Program-made: the position numbers and the translations under genes
Shown: one piece after another, positions 11,587 through 26,500 of the stretch
How positions within the stretch are numbered: the first letter of the stretch is position 1
Layout: each line of letters begins with the position of its first letter
The notes under the pieces: generated by a model
Databases searched by the model: none
What the model was told of the DNA's origin: nothing
What the model saw: the letters and a program-made list of their open reading frames with translations, nothing else
Origin: Macropodus opercularis
Lineage: Eukaryota; Chordata; Actinopteri; Anabantiformes; Osphronemidae
DNA length: 64,000 nucleotides
Reading direction: 5' to 3'
Assembly: GCA_030770545.1 (NCBI GenBank)
Contig: CM061107.1
Coordinates: forward strand, 1,328,001-1,392,000

Positions 11587-14500
11587 GTAAGTTTCTGCGC
11601 CTTCGGCTTCATCGACTTACTTTAGACATTTAATTCCGTTTGCTTAATAAAAGCAGCTCGAGCCGAGTCCCGCTGACGGCAGCGGAGTGGAAGCCAGACG
11701 TGAGGGGATCTGACAGCGTCATCCCATCCAGATGTCAGCCTGGATATTGTCTCCTGCTCTGGGCTGGTTTCAAAATATTACGCGTCTAAAACAACAAAGA
11801 ATTGTGTAAAGTGGTTCGTGGACCCGCTCTCATCCTGACCCAGACCCCGGAGTCCACAGTCCGACAACAATCAGCAACAAATCAGTCCAAGGCGCCGAAG
11901 CTGCAAATTGCGTGTTTACATGTAAACACTAAGGTGAAGCAGGACTCTGAGGGAAACCGATGCTCTCTGCTGCCTGGGACTCAAATGCTGAAGCGTTGGG
12001 AACCAGCGGATGAACGCAGCTGTTTCCTCCTCTGCATGATGCTTAAATTCACATCTTTCCAGGCTCACGAGGCTTCTGTTATCGGCTGTTAAACAAAATG
12101 GAGAGTCCACAGAGGCCAGAGTACAATGACATGTGCTGCGGTGCTTAGGCGACATGCTGATGCTGTTCCAGATGCCTGAGGTGAATTACTTCATCTAGCT
12201 CCTGTCCATTGTGTGAGCAGAGCTGCTGCACTAAGAATAGTAAAGAATCCTCTGAGCCCTTGTTTGAAACCCTTCTGCTTTCTATTCACGTCCCGCTGTG
12301 GTGATTTAAGAGCACGAGGGGCCCCCACGCTGACAGGAAGTCACACATCACATGCCTGCGAAGGTCACAAAGTAAAGTACTTTTACTCAGTTACTGGGTT
12401 TTAGCGTTAAAGCACTTGCATGTGAGTAGAGTGGTGTTAAAAGTGCCCAGTTATTTAAAAAAGCAGCAATAAACGCTCATTCCAAATTAAAAGTAACAGA
12501 TTAGCACCAGGCTGTCTTGTCCACTGTGGCTGTGGGTTGTTGAGCTGGAATCACTTGGGAGGAGGTAGACAGCTGGTGCAGGACGTTACTGAGCCCTGAT
12601 ACCTGCCCGGGATTTACCGAGCGTGAAACAGATGCAGCAAACCACAAGGAGCCCTTCTCTAGAATCTGGGGCACTCCAGCATTTTATACGAAGCCACTGC
12701 GTTCGCTGTGTTTCACACGGCGTTAACCACCAGGTATGAACGCGCCTCAACACGAGTCTTATTATTCAGGCGAACGTCAGATTAGTGGATGTTCTGTTTT
12801 CTCTGGCTTCATGGAGCAGAGTTACCACCCTCCGGTTTCCGCAGGGACCACTCCACAATCGAGCACAGCTGCACACATCTAACACAGTTTAGGGTCAATT
12901 AGAGAGGCCAGTCCAGCCCAAACAAAAAGCAAACCCATCACATTTTAGTGGGACTGACAGATGCAGCATGAAGCACATTCCACCCTATGGTTGCCTCATC
13001 ACATCCCAGGAGCCTCTGCAGGGATGCACTGATTAGAACGTACACGGATGTAAAGTGGGAAAACATGCTGCTCTGGTTCACGCGGCGTTTCTGGGTCTCA
13101 CAGGTCTTCTTCATGTTGCTGCATAGGTCCCACACATCTCATTTCCAACAATCATACTGTAGGAGCAAGTCAGGCCCGACGTGGGAGGTGCAACTGCAAC
13201 GAGCTCAGCTGCCATCGCCACTAATATCTATCTCCATCAGAGCAGACACGTCCTCTAGAAACAAGGTTAGACCTTGGTGTAAACTCTGAAGCAAAGGTTA
13301 CAGAATTCATCAACTTGACATCAGAGGTGCTTCCACAGCGCTGCGTTCTCCAGCTACAGCTCAGGGGACGGTTCGAGTGTGTCTGACAGAATTCTGCATG
13401 TCCTGCACTTTGGACACTCGCAGGATGCTGCAGGGTATCATTTACATACGGTGAAATACAATGTCGGACATTAATCTGACTTTTGTGTTTAGAAATGGAT
13501 GGTGAGCCTTTTAAGATATATTATTACAGGAGGGGCGTTTACTTAGCGTGGATAAATGTGATATACGCTTATGAGATGCCCTCATGTCAGATTCAGATTT
13601 CTGGAAGCAATGACCTACTTTTCCTTGATCCCAGCTCCTTATTTAAATTAAACTGACCGTTGGTGTTGATTTTCCATCCTACCAAGCCCTAAATACTGGT
13701 TCCCAGCCTTTTCCATCCAGGTGTGTACATGCTGCCATAACACAGAACACTTGAAGCACACGGGGTGCAGCACTTACAGGAGTGTCTCCCACATCTGAAC
13801 CGATTGGAGTCATGTGCATTATTCACTGGTTTTCCCCTCCACACACTTGCAAACTAGGTTGAATGCAACCACACACACACGATGCATAAACAGACATTTT
13901 TAATTTACCACCGCAACCCTCCAAGAACAACAAGTAATTTCCTTGCCTTTATATTTTATTGAATCCCTGAGCCTGTAAACATAAAAGCGCGTAGAGGAAG
14001 ACAGAGATGTTCTCCAAACTCTGTGAGAGGAGTTCATCATCTGCTCAAGGGCAACGGCAGCCTCTCGGTTCGAATCAGCTGCTGTACGTGAGGGAATTCG
14101 TGAAGCTCAAGGCAACACATTCAAACCCGACAACAGAGGACGTATTATTAGTGCTGATGCTGTGTTAATATCTGACGCCCTGATTAACGCTGACCTCCGT
14201 CACTTTGCTCTGTTTGCAGGTGTGGGCCGTCCTCAGCTTCCTGCCGTCAGCCGCCTTAGCTGATCTGACATGTGAAGCTCTGCTTCTGCTTTCAGGGAAT
14301 TTCTCACGTAAGTTGAGAACAAACACCTCCTGGATTGTTTTTATCCTACAATCACACACCTACAGCAAAAAATGCAAGCTTTCACCTCCAGGTACAACCC
14401 AACCTGGTGGGAACGTCTCAAAGCCAAACTCTCACCCTCAGTCCCAACTTCCTGAACGTAAGCACATATGAGCTTTAGCTTTAGTCGAGTAATGAATACA

Positions 14501-17500
14501 ATTAAAAACTGGTTTCAGGTTTCTAATTTTAGAAATGATTATATGTTAAGTAGACAAACTCGTTACTCGTGACATTTAATTAGGTGCATTGTTGGTGGCG
14601 CTGACTCTTAAACCATAACCAGTGACAGTGAAACTCGTCGTTGTCTAATTAAGCTGAACTGCACATTCTGAATAACTACATATCTTTACTAATTACTAAC
14701 AGCTTGGTCAGGCCCAGGTAATGACCCCCACATACAGACGCAGTCCGTATATAGACATATCATTTAAAATACCCATAAACGCGTCACTCGTCGGACTGTG
14801 TGGACACATTCCTGCTGTTGACTCTGAATTCGCCTCTCACCTCAGCTCTCACGTATCGACCGACTCCTCCTCCCCAAACTGACCCTCCTGCTCACCTGAC
14901 AATTAGTTCTGCCTCTCAGTGTCCAACACATGAAATATCAGAAATCTCAGTATCTGCGATGAAGATGAAATCTTACCCACAGTCACTAATCATAATTACA
15001 GGACTTCCTACTCATCGGTAGAGTCTAGTTATCATTAGGTGCGAACTATGGCCCAACAGAACGTCCTTATTTCCTGATTTGATTTAATGTAAACCTCCCT
15101 TAGTCGTTGCAGGAGTAATAGGCTGACCCCGGGGGCATGTCTAGACTCATATTTGCTGCTGCCGTAGCTGGAGGAAAGGTCTGTCGCCAGCGTTTACCGT
15201 CGTCCTCTCATCTTTACCCCTCGTCGCTGTGAGGCTGACCCCAATGAGATTTCCTCCAGTCTCCTCTAAAGTGTGCAAACAAAGCCTGCGATTATTGATG
15301 AAAGTCTCTGTCTGAATTGCAGTACAGTCCCTGGCCTCTTCCTGGAACCAGACCCTGAGCAATGCCACAGGTCAATGGAGCGGTGAGTCGGACGCGTTGC
15401 TTTTGTCTGTACAGTTACTACCACACCAGGGAAACAAGTTTGATGCAAACTTGGAGTGTAAGGACTAACATCAAAGAGCAGAACAATGCTGGAAATAGAC
15501 TTGGCGTCGGCCTCGGGAGACGTCGCTGCACACAGCAAAGCGAAGCAAAGCGCAGGAGTAATCATTAAAACCTGTGCACACAAACAGATTATTCAGCTCC
15601 ACAGTCAAACTCACTGCAGCGCTGTTGTGATTTCTCTGTGGCTGCATGTGGTCCTGAGCCGCCACGAATGTGCGTCTGACGCTTCTGTCCCTTCGCTTCA
15701 GGCTCGGGCCTCTACTGCGACACCTCCATCGACGGCATCGGCACCTGCTGGCCCAGGAGCGGCGCCGGCCAGATGGTATCACGACCCTGCCCAGAGATAC
15801 TGTACGGCGTCAGATACAACACCACCAGTGAGTCCACGCTTTACTCTTCTGTCAGCCAAACCAGAAACAACAGATAAAAAGTCCCAGATTTAATTTGAGT
15901 TGGCTCCCCCTACTCGTCGTTCCCTCGGGCGCATCCTGTTTACGTAATTGTGTATACAGAAATTAGCATGAGCATACAAATTAGCCAGAGACTGACAAAA
16001 GCGTACAAACAACATGTTTACACTAAAGTAGGGCTGCTGCAGATAATACAGCATGAAGTCCCAGATGTGCTGAAGACGAGCAGTTCACCCGCTGTGTCTG
16101 TACGAAGATTTAAATGCTGAAAGGAAGACGGGCCGGTCTCACAAAGCAAAGCTTTAAAGCTGCAGCTTAAGCTTGTTAACTTGATGAAACATTATTAGCT
16201 CAACATCCTCGTTAGCAGCAGGAGACGACCATCAAGGAACAATTTCAAAATAAAACCACAAATTTAAACCAGCCTGGTGCTATGACCTTTACTACATCCA
16301 CTGTCCCTGTAAATATTTTAGAAGTCTCATTTTATGTTGAAGGTTTTGTAAAAGTGGTTCAGATTTCTACTCGGCTGCATCTCACTCTCCTCTCAGGTCA
16401 AAGCCTTAAAAGCCCGACTGAAACTGAATAGCTGCAGGAAACAGATCTGCTCCATGAATTACATCCACTGTTCTCCCTTCAAAAAAATCTGTTTCCAAAA
16501 AAGGTGAAATTAATTATTTATGGGGTTTTCAGAAGTGGGATGACTCAAGGGATGGCAGCGTCTGTTTCGTCCAGACTAGAATATCTCAACAGCTATCGTG
16601 AGGGCGAGCGGCCATGAAATGATTCTGCAAACATTTGTGTTAGATTTCACTGCGCTGACGAACGTTTTCATGGAGAATCATCTTCAGGTCACTGCTAAAA
16701 TAAAAGGCACGCTCCTCAACGCAGGCCTCACGCTAGCAGGCTACACCAACATAAGTAAACCATGAAGGTACACGTGCTAGCATTAGCATTCGTTGTACAT
16801 CTGTAGTGGATGATGTCATGAGCCCGTAGAGGAAACGGTGACTCATCCTTAGACACCGATGCTTCTGTTGCTTTTGGTTTTTAACTCGGCTTTTGGCCTC
16901 CTCCAAATGACGCTACAACGGCAATTACATTTGATGATGAGGTTCCACCAGTGGATTTGTGAAGGAATTAAGCTGCTTTTATTAGCTGCTGCTGCAGGTT
17001 TGTGTCGTGGGAAAAGGACGCACAGAGTCTTGATTGTTAGAAACCATGGAAGCGACTCAGAGATTTGACTATATAGAAATGTTTTTTTAAAATGACGACC
17101 AATCGAGCAGCGGTAGTATCTGAAGCTTGTTTATGTCAACTCACATCCTCCTCAGGCTAAATGGAAACGTGACCTGGTTGTAATCGCATTCACACTTTTT
17201 CCTCTGCGCTTGCTGTTCGGTTTCTTGACAGTGGCTCCTCAAAGCTTTTTCTCTGCAAACAGCAGCTGTGGCTGAAAATAACAACAACAGAGGCAAAACT
17301 GTAACATTGTGGTCCAGACACTAATGAGCTGTAGATACTAAAAAGCCCAAAGATGCTGAGCAGAGCTGCAGGTTCAGCTGTGTGTGCTACACAACCACTA
17401 GCTGCCTCCTTCATGGTGATGCTTACATGAGACTTGTGATGATGAAAGTGTAGATGCAGCTACTTTACAGCTTCATGGAGTCTCAGCACACAGATGGAGG

Positions 17501-20500
17501 TTTGGCCTGTTCCTTAATCTTCCCCCATAAGTCAAACTCACATCTGGAGCCGCATCCAACTTATATCCAGCCTCAGCGTTGACGCGTGTGTCATCATCGT
17601 TACAGGAGCAAATCAGGTTTCATGGCAGACTCTGAAATTGCTCTTTTGACCAATTTTATGAATCGTCGTGCTACTTTCACGCCGCTGTTCCTGCTCGGTT
17701 TGGGCTCTCGGAGCTGGTATAATTATCCTCGGGTCTATTTCCGACAGCCTGTGACTGTCCTCAGATCCTTTTCAGATCAGATGGGTTTGTTTTTGAGAAT
17801 TTGTTTCTGTGTGTCGGGTTCGAGTGGGAGTTTCATGGGTCGGAAATAGACTGAAGAACAACAAGGAAAACGCACAGCTACCAAACAAGCAGTCAGTTCC
17901 TCAGCATCCGTACTGGGAGACTGGAGGTATTTACATTTAAAGTCCGGTAGGTGCTAATAATACTCAGCTCTCTGTCCTCAGAGTGCTCGCTGTAGTGACC
18001 TGGATACTTTAAATGCACGTTAACGTTCAGCTGTAAGGCGACGGGCTGGGATACAGACAGAAGGCAGACACGCTGGAGCTTCTCTTCATGGTGTGGACTG
18101 TCTGAACGTCAGGGACGGCTTCATGTTTTAACACACTGACGCACACTTGGCTTGCTGTAACACAACTTTTCACTTGTAAGTGATGGGGCTGAAACCCAGA
18201 TTTATCAGAGCAAAGTTGTATTAAAGGTTTATCTGAGGACAGTCAAAGGCTTCATTCCTCCAAATTAGTCACATTTAGTGGATGTCCTCCAAAGTTCCAG
18301 CGTCTTTCTTTCCACTGCAACTCAACAGGGAAGCTCGAAGAGGGAACTTTATCATTTATAAGACTTTGTCCGCCAGACTTGACTGCTAAAGCCCCATTTA
18401 TCCTTCAGGTGCACATTTAAATTTATTTTTTTTTTATTCAATTCAGTTTGAGGTAAAGTCCTTTAATGTATCTTGTTCCTGGAAGCTTCATAAAAAGGAA
18501 CGAAAATGATGAAATGACTATTTCAGTGTTCTGCCTATTATTAATTATTTTTTTGGAAAATGTCCACACTTTTTTCCACACAATTATTAAATGAAAAGTG
18601 AATTAATTTAATTAAATTAATTAACTAATTAAGTCATTTGTTATAATGGGTAATAAAAAACACGCCTAAAAATGGCAAGTAAATATTTCATACAGTTTGC
18701 AGATTTAAAAATGTTCCTTGTGTTAAGATTCACGGTTCGCCTTAAACGGCTGATAGCGGTTATTATTAACAGGTTACTTCTGTGGATGCAGGTTTAAAAC
18801 CCAACCAACATCCTGGCAGGGACCTCTATCAGACGGATCTGCAGTCTGTGATGCATCTATGTAGGGCACTGCAGCACTCTGAAGGTAGCACTACAATGCC
18901 CGGAGACAGGGAGTAAACACAATTAAGTGGATTTAGGAGATAAAAGCGAATGTGTTTCTTGGTGATTTAAAGACTGAAACCCCCACAGGAAGCAGGGAGC
19001 AGTCATTCAGAGGAGGCAGTGAGTGAGCGGGCTGCTATTCAGCCGCAGCTCACCAGTAATTTGACACTGCAAGGTTCATTTCACCTTCAGGATTAACATA
19101 ATCTCTATCGAGTGTAGCCCGAAAGCCTGAAAAAGCAACAGCCTCAGCCGACACCGACGGCGAAGGTCAGCGATGGGAGAAGGGTTTAGGGTACGAGAGA
19201 CGATGATGACGACGATGCTTAACAGCTATAGATTCATTCAAGATTTTCACTTTTACCTCATTATCGCAGGACTGGGAGCCGAAGATGACAGACGCAGCGA
19301 GTAGTTCTATTTATAGAATGAATTCATTATTAATTACTATTGAATATTTGATATTTTCACCAGTGAGGTGAAACGAGGAAAAGCGTTAATGAAACACTGG
19401 AGACGTTTGTTGTCATTTCAATAATTAAAATACACTTTCCAGCAGTGTTGTTTATTTCCGACGCAGACAAACGCGGTGACCTTACACGCTCTGGCCAGGA
19501 AACTATTTCTGCTGTGCACATTTTCATTTGCATTCTCATTCTCACCTCATCGAGCTGTTTTAATATCCAAGAAACCTACTGTGAACTTAGAGCCAGCAGC
19601 GTTTTAATTTATGGTAACGTTAGTCAGCGATAATTTAAAAGGACAAAAAAGACCAACTGGGTTTGATGACGCTCCCTGATCTGCAGTCGAGCAGCTAAGC
19701 GTGACCCCGACGCACAGCAACGCACTTCCACTGTGTAACACTCAGGTCATCACTTCTACTCACTACTACTGACAGGAATAACCGCTCAGACACAGATCCT
19801 GAGGATGAACTGATGAAAGATTACTAATAAAGCTTAATCGATGCCAGTTGTGAAGCGTAATTCACATGACAAATCAAATGATCATCAAAACACAGTATAA
19901 GACCATCAAATGAGCTCAGCTGCAACATGAGATAAACCCTTTACTGCTTCAGTAGTAATAATAATAATAATACTTTAGTCATTTAGTTCTATAAAGCATC
20001 ATTTAAAGGAAGACATGATTAGTGCAGCAGCTTTACGAGACGATGGTAATTACTCAGTGTTCATACAAATGAATGTTCTGAAATTTACAAATGTTGTCAA
20101 AAATATTTCAAATTGTTTCAAATGTCGAATAATCAGAAACAGACGCGAGTCCAAACAACAGAGACAAACCAGATGCAACGACAATGAAGAAGCGCAGAAC
20201 GAACAGAATAACAACAAAGAGACTGAAAACACTTTAAACAAACCAAGAAAAATGAGAAACGAGACTCAATCCGTGATCAAAACTAAAAGACAGAACACAA
20301 CCAGACCACAAATAGATAAAACCGACTACTGAGAGCTGACGGCACAAAGATGCCAACATCCAGATGAAATGAAACGAACAAGAAAGAGACTCAACTCGAT
20401 GCCAAATAGACGCAGACACAAGTGAGCAATAGAGAAGGTAATAATCTCCAGGTGGTCCATTATCCATTAGTTCTAATATTTATCTTCTCATTCCAGCGAC

Positions 20501-23500
20501 GCAATGAAGCGACTCTTTTCACCACAACCCCATAGATTTGAACTCTGGGATGTGGAATTTTTATCTATTTCCATCTTTCACAGCAAAGACAGCAGATAAT
20601 TTGTGGCGGTGAAGAGAAGTGAGGATGATTTCTTTGTCTGAACCAAAGCAGAAGAATGTGGATATTCAGGTCGAACAAGCTTCAGCTGATTAGATCCATT
20701 TCTCTGGAAACAGCTACAAACTGTTCTGTTTACTGTGCTGCTGCCGAACATGGTGAACAGAGCTGATCTGCGTCTTTTATACTTTAAAAGCTTTTTTGAA
20801 ATAAAAATCTGGGTTTTTTTAGTTGACACCACTGAAAACCCTAATCCTGGGTCTTATCGGGGATAAAAAGTACTATGGACTGGTGCTACAGTTGAAGTTA
20901 AAACTAAAATAGATGGAAAACAGAAATATCTGCTGCACTGTCTGGACAGTCGTATCTCGGTGACACGGCCCAGTGCAGATAAAAACCATCTGCACAAGCT
21001 GCAGATATTTATGTTCTGGCTAAAACTGAAACTGAGGCTGATTTCTAGTCTTCATTTAAGCCCTGCAATAAAAATGAGGGAAGGCACAGAATACAGAAGA
21101 GTCTTTAAATATTAACGCCACACAAAAAACACACAACGTCTATGGGATCATCTGCTCAAGAGACACGAGCTATTACCAAACTAGACATGACAGAAGGAAC
21201 AGTGTAATTACATTCGTCAATATATTGTTAATTTCACTACTTTATATAATGTCACTGTATAAAAGCGTGTTTTTTTTGGTAACATGTTCCATGTGTACAG
21301 ACGCAACGTGAAATCATTGAATCATTTCTTATACACAGCTGATAAAAGGAGCCTCCTCTGACTTTACAACAGTCATCTCCTGGTTTGTGCACTGGTCTTA
21401 AACATTAGCTCCATTAAGTCAAACGTTAGACTGATTCCAGTCCTGGGGCGTGAAGGCTTTGAAACACAGTTGACCTCACTTCGCATCGTCCCTCTGGGCT
21501 GCGAACCTTTCACTCAGGTCACTGATACTTTTGATCATTATTACTTCTCTAAAATGCAGTAAAACACAAACCTGTGCCTTGTTTTTTTTTGCCCAAATTT
21601 ATTATACAATTATACATTTTAGTAAAAATTATATAACGCACTAGTTGTACATACAACTTAAATGGAGGTAATATAGGTTGATAATATAGAGGCGCTCGTA
21701 GTGTGAGTAGCATCGGGGCAGTAATAAGTGACTTCAGGTGAGGACAAGGGCAGAGCTCAGAGTCTGGAGTGAACACTTAAAAGCTTTAGTGGATGGAGCT
21801 GCTGCCCTCAGATCCAGAGGGAGATCACTGCAGAGTTCAGGTCCACAAGCACAAGAGTCAGCATCTCTGTGCGTTTGAGTCAGTGGTTCTGAAAACAAGT
21901 GGATTTTCTGGGACATATTTCAGTCCTAAAGCAAACGACAAATGCAAAAGAAGATTTACATTTACACATGTTGGTCTTCAGTTGGATGCAGAGAGAAGAA
22001 GAAGCGCGATGCTTACTCTCACACCTGTTCCAGTTACAGATAAAATATATAAATATATAAAAACAGTGTGTCCTCATCTGACCTACAAAGTGAGACATTG
22101 CAGTGGGCAGCTGGGACGGTCCTGTTCCTGCCACGAGCAAGGATCTGTGACTGAAAGGCCCAAGGGAGGGAGAGGACCCTGATCTTTACCTGCAGAACAG
22201 CCCCAAACAAGGCGACAACCACGAAAAGACGCAAAACATCAGGCACACGAAACGATCACAAACGAGCACAAAGTACCTGAACACGAGCCGATGCAAAATA
22301 CCAGAGATGAACAACCCGATCCTAGAAATCCACACAATCACCGCTAACGGACAAGGCATTACCACAGAGGCAAAAAATAAACTCCAAACTCCAACAAAGG
22401 TGCACAAGATGACTGTAACCAAGCGCTGACAAACAAATCTACCACAAAGACATAATCCTGCACCGATGCTAAATAATGGAAAACCACCACAGATGGGAAG
22501 CATCCTCAGAGAGATGCCAGACCCCAAATGACAGGCCTGTGTGCTTGTGACCTTTCACGTGTGCCCTGGGGTCCGTCGTGTCATAATCTGTCAGCGTGGC
22601 TACGAGCCAAATATTTGCGACCGATACAGCCAACGTGTTCTCTAAAAATACCCGCTGCTGCTTAAAATGCTGAACAGACGCAAATCCAACATCCCCTGTG
22701 TCTGAGGTTTGAATGTGTCCCTGTTCCACCAAACAGCAGTTCCCTGATTCAGGATTTCCAAAAATAGATCCCGACAAATCCTCGACTTAACTTGCTGAGC
22801 TGCGGCAGCGTGTCTGTGCGGTTCCACTCAACGGATCCCCTTCATCAGAACAAGTCTGAATTTATCACTCGGATCATATCAGAAGACGCAGGAGCCACAG
22901 TATTCAGATACGGTTTGCAAATACTAAAGTCATTTAGTCCTTTTGGGAACAGTCCTCGTCTTGGCCTCCTTGCCAGGACTAAGGAGGATCGAAAGCCAAG
23001 ATCAGATTCTTGCAAGTCACGTTTGTAATTAACAATGTTCCTTCTGTGCATTTGTGCCAAATTATTGCTGCATGACTCGTAACTGCTGCAATGAAATGAC
23101 GGGTATCGAAGTAATAATCCGCTAATGTGTAAAAGTTTAAGCATCTAAACAATTCATGTGGTCGTAGGTTACATACCAGCCTTCTGGTTTGATCCGTGTC
23201 GGTGATGCTACGTTCTGCTCATCAGCTCTGGTCGTAACGGTCGGCTCCCACCACAGTCCTCGTGTCAGTGAAGAAGCTGCAGCACAGTCGAAAACCGGAC
23301 CTATGACCAAAGAGGCACCTTTGACTCACATTTGTTATTACACACAGGTTTGTCCTGTGATGAACTGGCGATCAGGTCGTAGCCTGGATTACCTCCGTCA
23401 GCCTTCAACCAGGCAGGAGGACCAACCAGTTATGACTACATACAATGTTTGCTGCACAGGGACTCTGTCTGGCAGGTCAAAGTAATAATACAAGCACGTT

Positions 23501-26500
23501 TTCTAATTAAAAGCAAATCAAACTGTGATCTGAACAACTCTGGAAAGTACGACGCCATAAAATAATCAACCTGATGTTAAATATTCTGTTGTCTGCATAA
23601 TGAACTCAAAGGAATTCAGCGCTAACACTCTGAGGATTGTGCCAGCACTGAATTAACTCGACGGAAAACGTGCTCAACCACAGATGTACCCTATGTATAT
23701 GAAAGCTGTATATGGCCTGGCTTAGATGAATTATATCAGACATATAGATCCACGTTCCCAGTGACTCCAGGGAAAGTTGAGAGGTTCTGTTGAGGCCGGA
23801 ACAGCTTGTAATACCAGCTGAGGTTGTGCTAACAGAGGATGACATGGTGGAGGTGGAGGAACATGAGATTAAATGGCATCATGGGACATTTCCTACCACG
23901 TACATGACATTTGAGATACTGCAGACGAAGTCACCAGCCTTAAACCTAAATGATGGCCGTGCTGTACGGCCTTAAAGGAGCAGTCCGACATTAAGAACAC
24001 TTATTCCCTCTCGAGGGATTAATATTAGTGTGGGTTAAATATCAGACCACAGATTAGTAGAGCTTATCTTAGAGACGGGAAACTGTTAACCTGCTCCTGC
24101 TGCATCCCAGTGAAACTAAGCTAAAAATCCCAACAATGTTGTGAAATTTACAGTAACGGGCGACAGAGGATGTTTATGACACTACATTTACTTCACCCAA
24201 CATACTGTGGACAACAGAAAGATTTGAATTAGCATGTTGAACATTCCATGTAAACTGCATGATATGAAATTAATTTGGTAAACATTCACATTTAGGTAGA
24301 TTGTTTCAATCTGGTTTGTTTTGTACGTTTGGAGACGAACAGACAGAGGCGTTGCTAATCAAGAAGATGTGGGTGAAGGCCTGGTCTACATTTCTGAGAC
24401 TACATGACCTGGAATCTGTGGCGCTCTGTCAGGCTGGTGATTTAAGGACCCAGGGATGACATGTGTTTGTGTTGTAGCAGTGACTCAGTTGCTGAAGCTG
24501 TAAGCACGAACCCCAGGGTCGGTGCTTTGACTCCCCCGGTTCCTCCTGGCTGCATGTCGGGGTGTCCTTGGACATGTATGTGCAGCCTCCCAAGGACGTC
24601 AACGAATGTTGTTCTCGTCACTAAACACACAAGAATAACAAAATTCAAACAAATTATTATCCCGTACAGTGGCTCCACTAGCTGATGAACAGAGGGAGAC
24701 ATGGGGGAATGGAGGGCAGAGGCTGGAAAGTAGAACCTAATGAGAGGAAAGTCCACGTCTGAGGATCTACTAAGTTAGGATGCACTTGAGTTAACCTTCC
24801 TGCCGAGGCGTCTAATTAACAGCATCAATGCACAGATCCTCGACTTGGTTGCTGCAGTCGGAAGAGTCTGCAGCGTGTTGTCCAACATACGCGCAGAGGG
24901 ATGACAGACGTCCGAGGGGCGTTGTCCGCTCAGACACAGACTCCTGACAGGTCCCTGCGGTGCCGCTCGGCCTCCTCCGGGTTCATAACTCAGTCTGGCA
25001 TAGCTGTCTCTGTTGTTGCATGTCTTAACCCACCCAGAAACGCCTCACCAATGGCTGCAAAGCTCGACTTTCCCTTAATAGTCCCCAGAGGGAGTCGAGC
25101 GGGTTTTCATATTCATATCCGTGCGTGTCTGCGATTCTAAAAGTGTGGGGACGTCTGATGTTTGTTTGTGCGGACGCCAGTTTCCCTGACCTGCTGTGAG
25201 TTGTCGGCTCTCGTGCCAGTCACGGAGGATGGAGGATGAATGAGGAGGACGAGCAGCAGCAGGGGGAGTTTTATTTAGAGCAGCGCCCGTGGTCAGTCGG
25301 GTGGCAAAGCCTCGCCCCGGCTCGCCCTCCTGCTCACTCACAGGGAATGCGATGCGGCGTTTTTGTTGAATGGGCTCGAGCTCTGCAGGGCTTCCACTGA
25401 ATACTAACTTGTGAATGCATGTGGGCGTGTGCATGGGTGACATCAAAAGAGAGAGGAGACAAAGGGAAGACAGATAAAAGTGATGCGATGTAGAGGTAGG
25501 CGAGCATCACAGTCATTACGAATCTCCTACAAATGTAATGCTGAGTGGAGGGAACAAAAGTGTTACGTGTCAGACAGGATGTTAAATCAGTGTCATGCAG
25601 AAAATGTAAAAAATTATTATTACAGGTGATGAACTTTCTGAAGTAAAGTCTGAGAGGAAGGTCCAGGTCTGAACTTCCAGAGACTGGAAAGAGCCTCAAC
25701 ACTGTAAACGATGTTAAGTTAAACCCAATGATTATTTAACTTATTTATCTATAAGCTACACCGTGTGACATTTAATAGTCAGTTTCTGGTTCCTGTTCAC
25801 AGTTTAAAATAAAAACTTTTCTCCCAGCCTTAATTTCTGAGACCCAGCTCATCAGAGACCCATCGTCCAGGCGTTTACATAAATGGAGTAATTTCCTCTA
25901 AAATGTCAGCCTGTTTCTTTCTCGTTCTCCCTGGTTTGTTTTCCTCTGAACTTGAGTCACAGCAGAATTACGCAGCCAGTTTCAGGATATATTCGAAAAC
26001 CTAACTGTGCTTTCTCTGCCATAAGTAACATGAAAGCAAAGAAAGGTTTGGACCTCGTCTCAGAACAGACTGTACAGTCAAACCCCCGAGACGTCAGATT
26101 CTACAGCAGCAAGCAGGCGCGAGCCAGAACCGACACCCAGCATGAAAACTGGGATCGGTTCCCTGCAGTCCCTCCAGACCACCTGCCATTTTTTTCTACA
26201 GTTGCTCCAGTTTGGATGAATTTGCAGCAACACATTTTTCTGCTAATGAAAATGATCAGCAAACTTTTCAGTGCCTGAGAACAGGTAAAGTGTCAGTGAG
26301 TGTTTCAGTGGGTGAGCGGTTTTAACGAGTAAGAACAACTAGAAACAAAGCAGTTTGTTCTCATTTACTGCTAATAGTTATATTCCACCCTGCTGACGTT
26401 GGTTTTAATTAGACTCCTGCTCAAAAGGCACAGAGGAGGAAGCCATTGATCCGATGTATTGAAGTGCTAAGTAAGTGCGACTACATTTGGGTCAGCACAT

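Noticed and set aside
14035..14085. GGTTCGAATC as part of a tRNA T-loop
   Set aside because: No A-box, acceptor stem or anticodon arm can be folded around it. It is more likely a repeat fragment (CTGCTCAAGGGCAACGGCAG precedes it).
20050..20332. Overlapping frames on both strands (63 and 105 codons)
   Set aside because: By-products of an A/C-rich decayed repeat; the translations are dominated by Asn, Lys, Arg and Thr, or by Leu, Ser and Phe.
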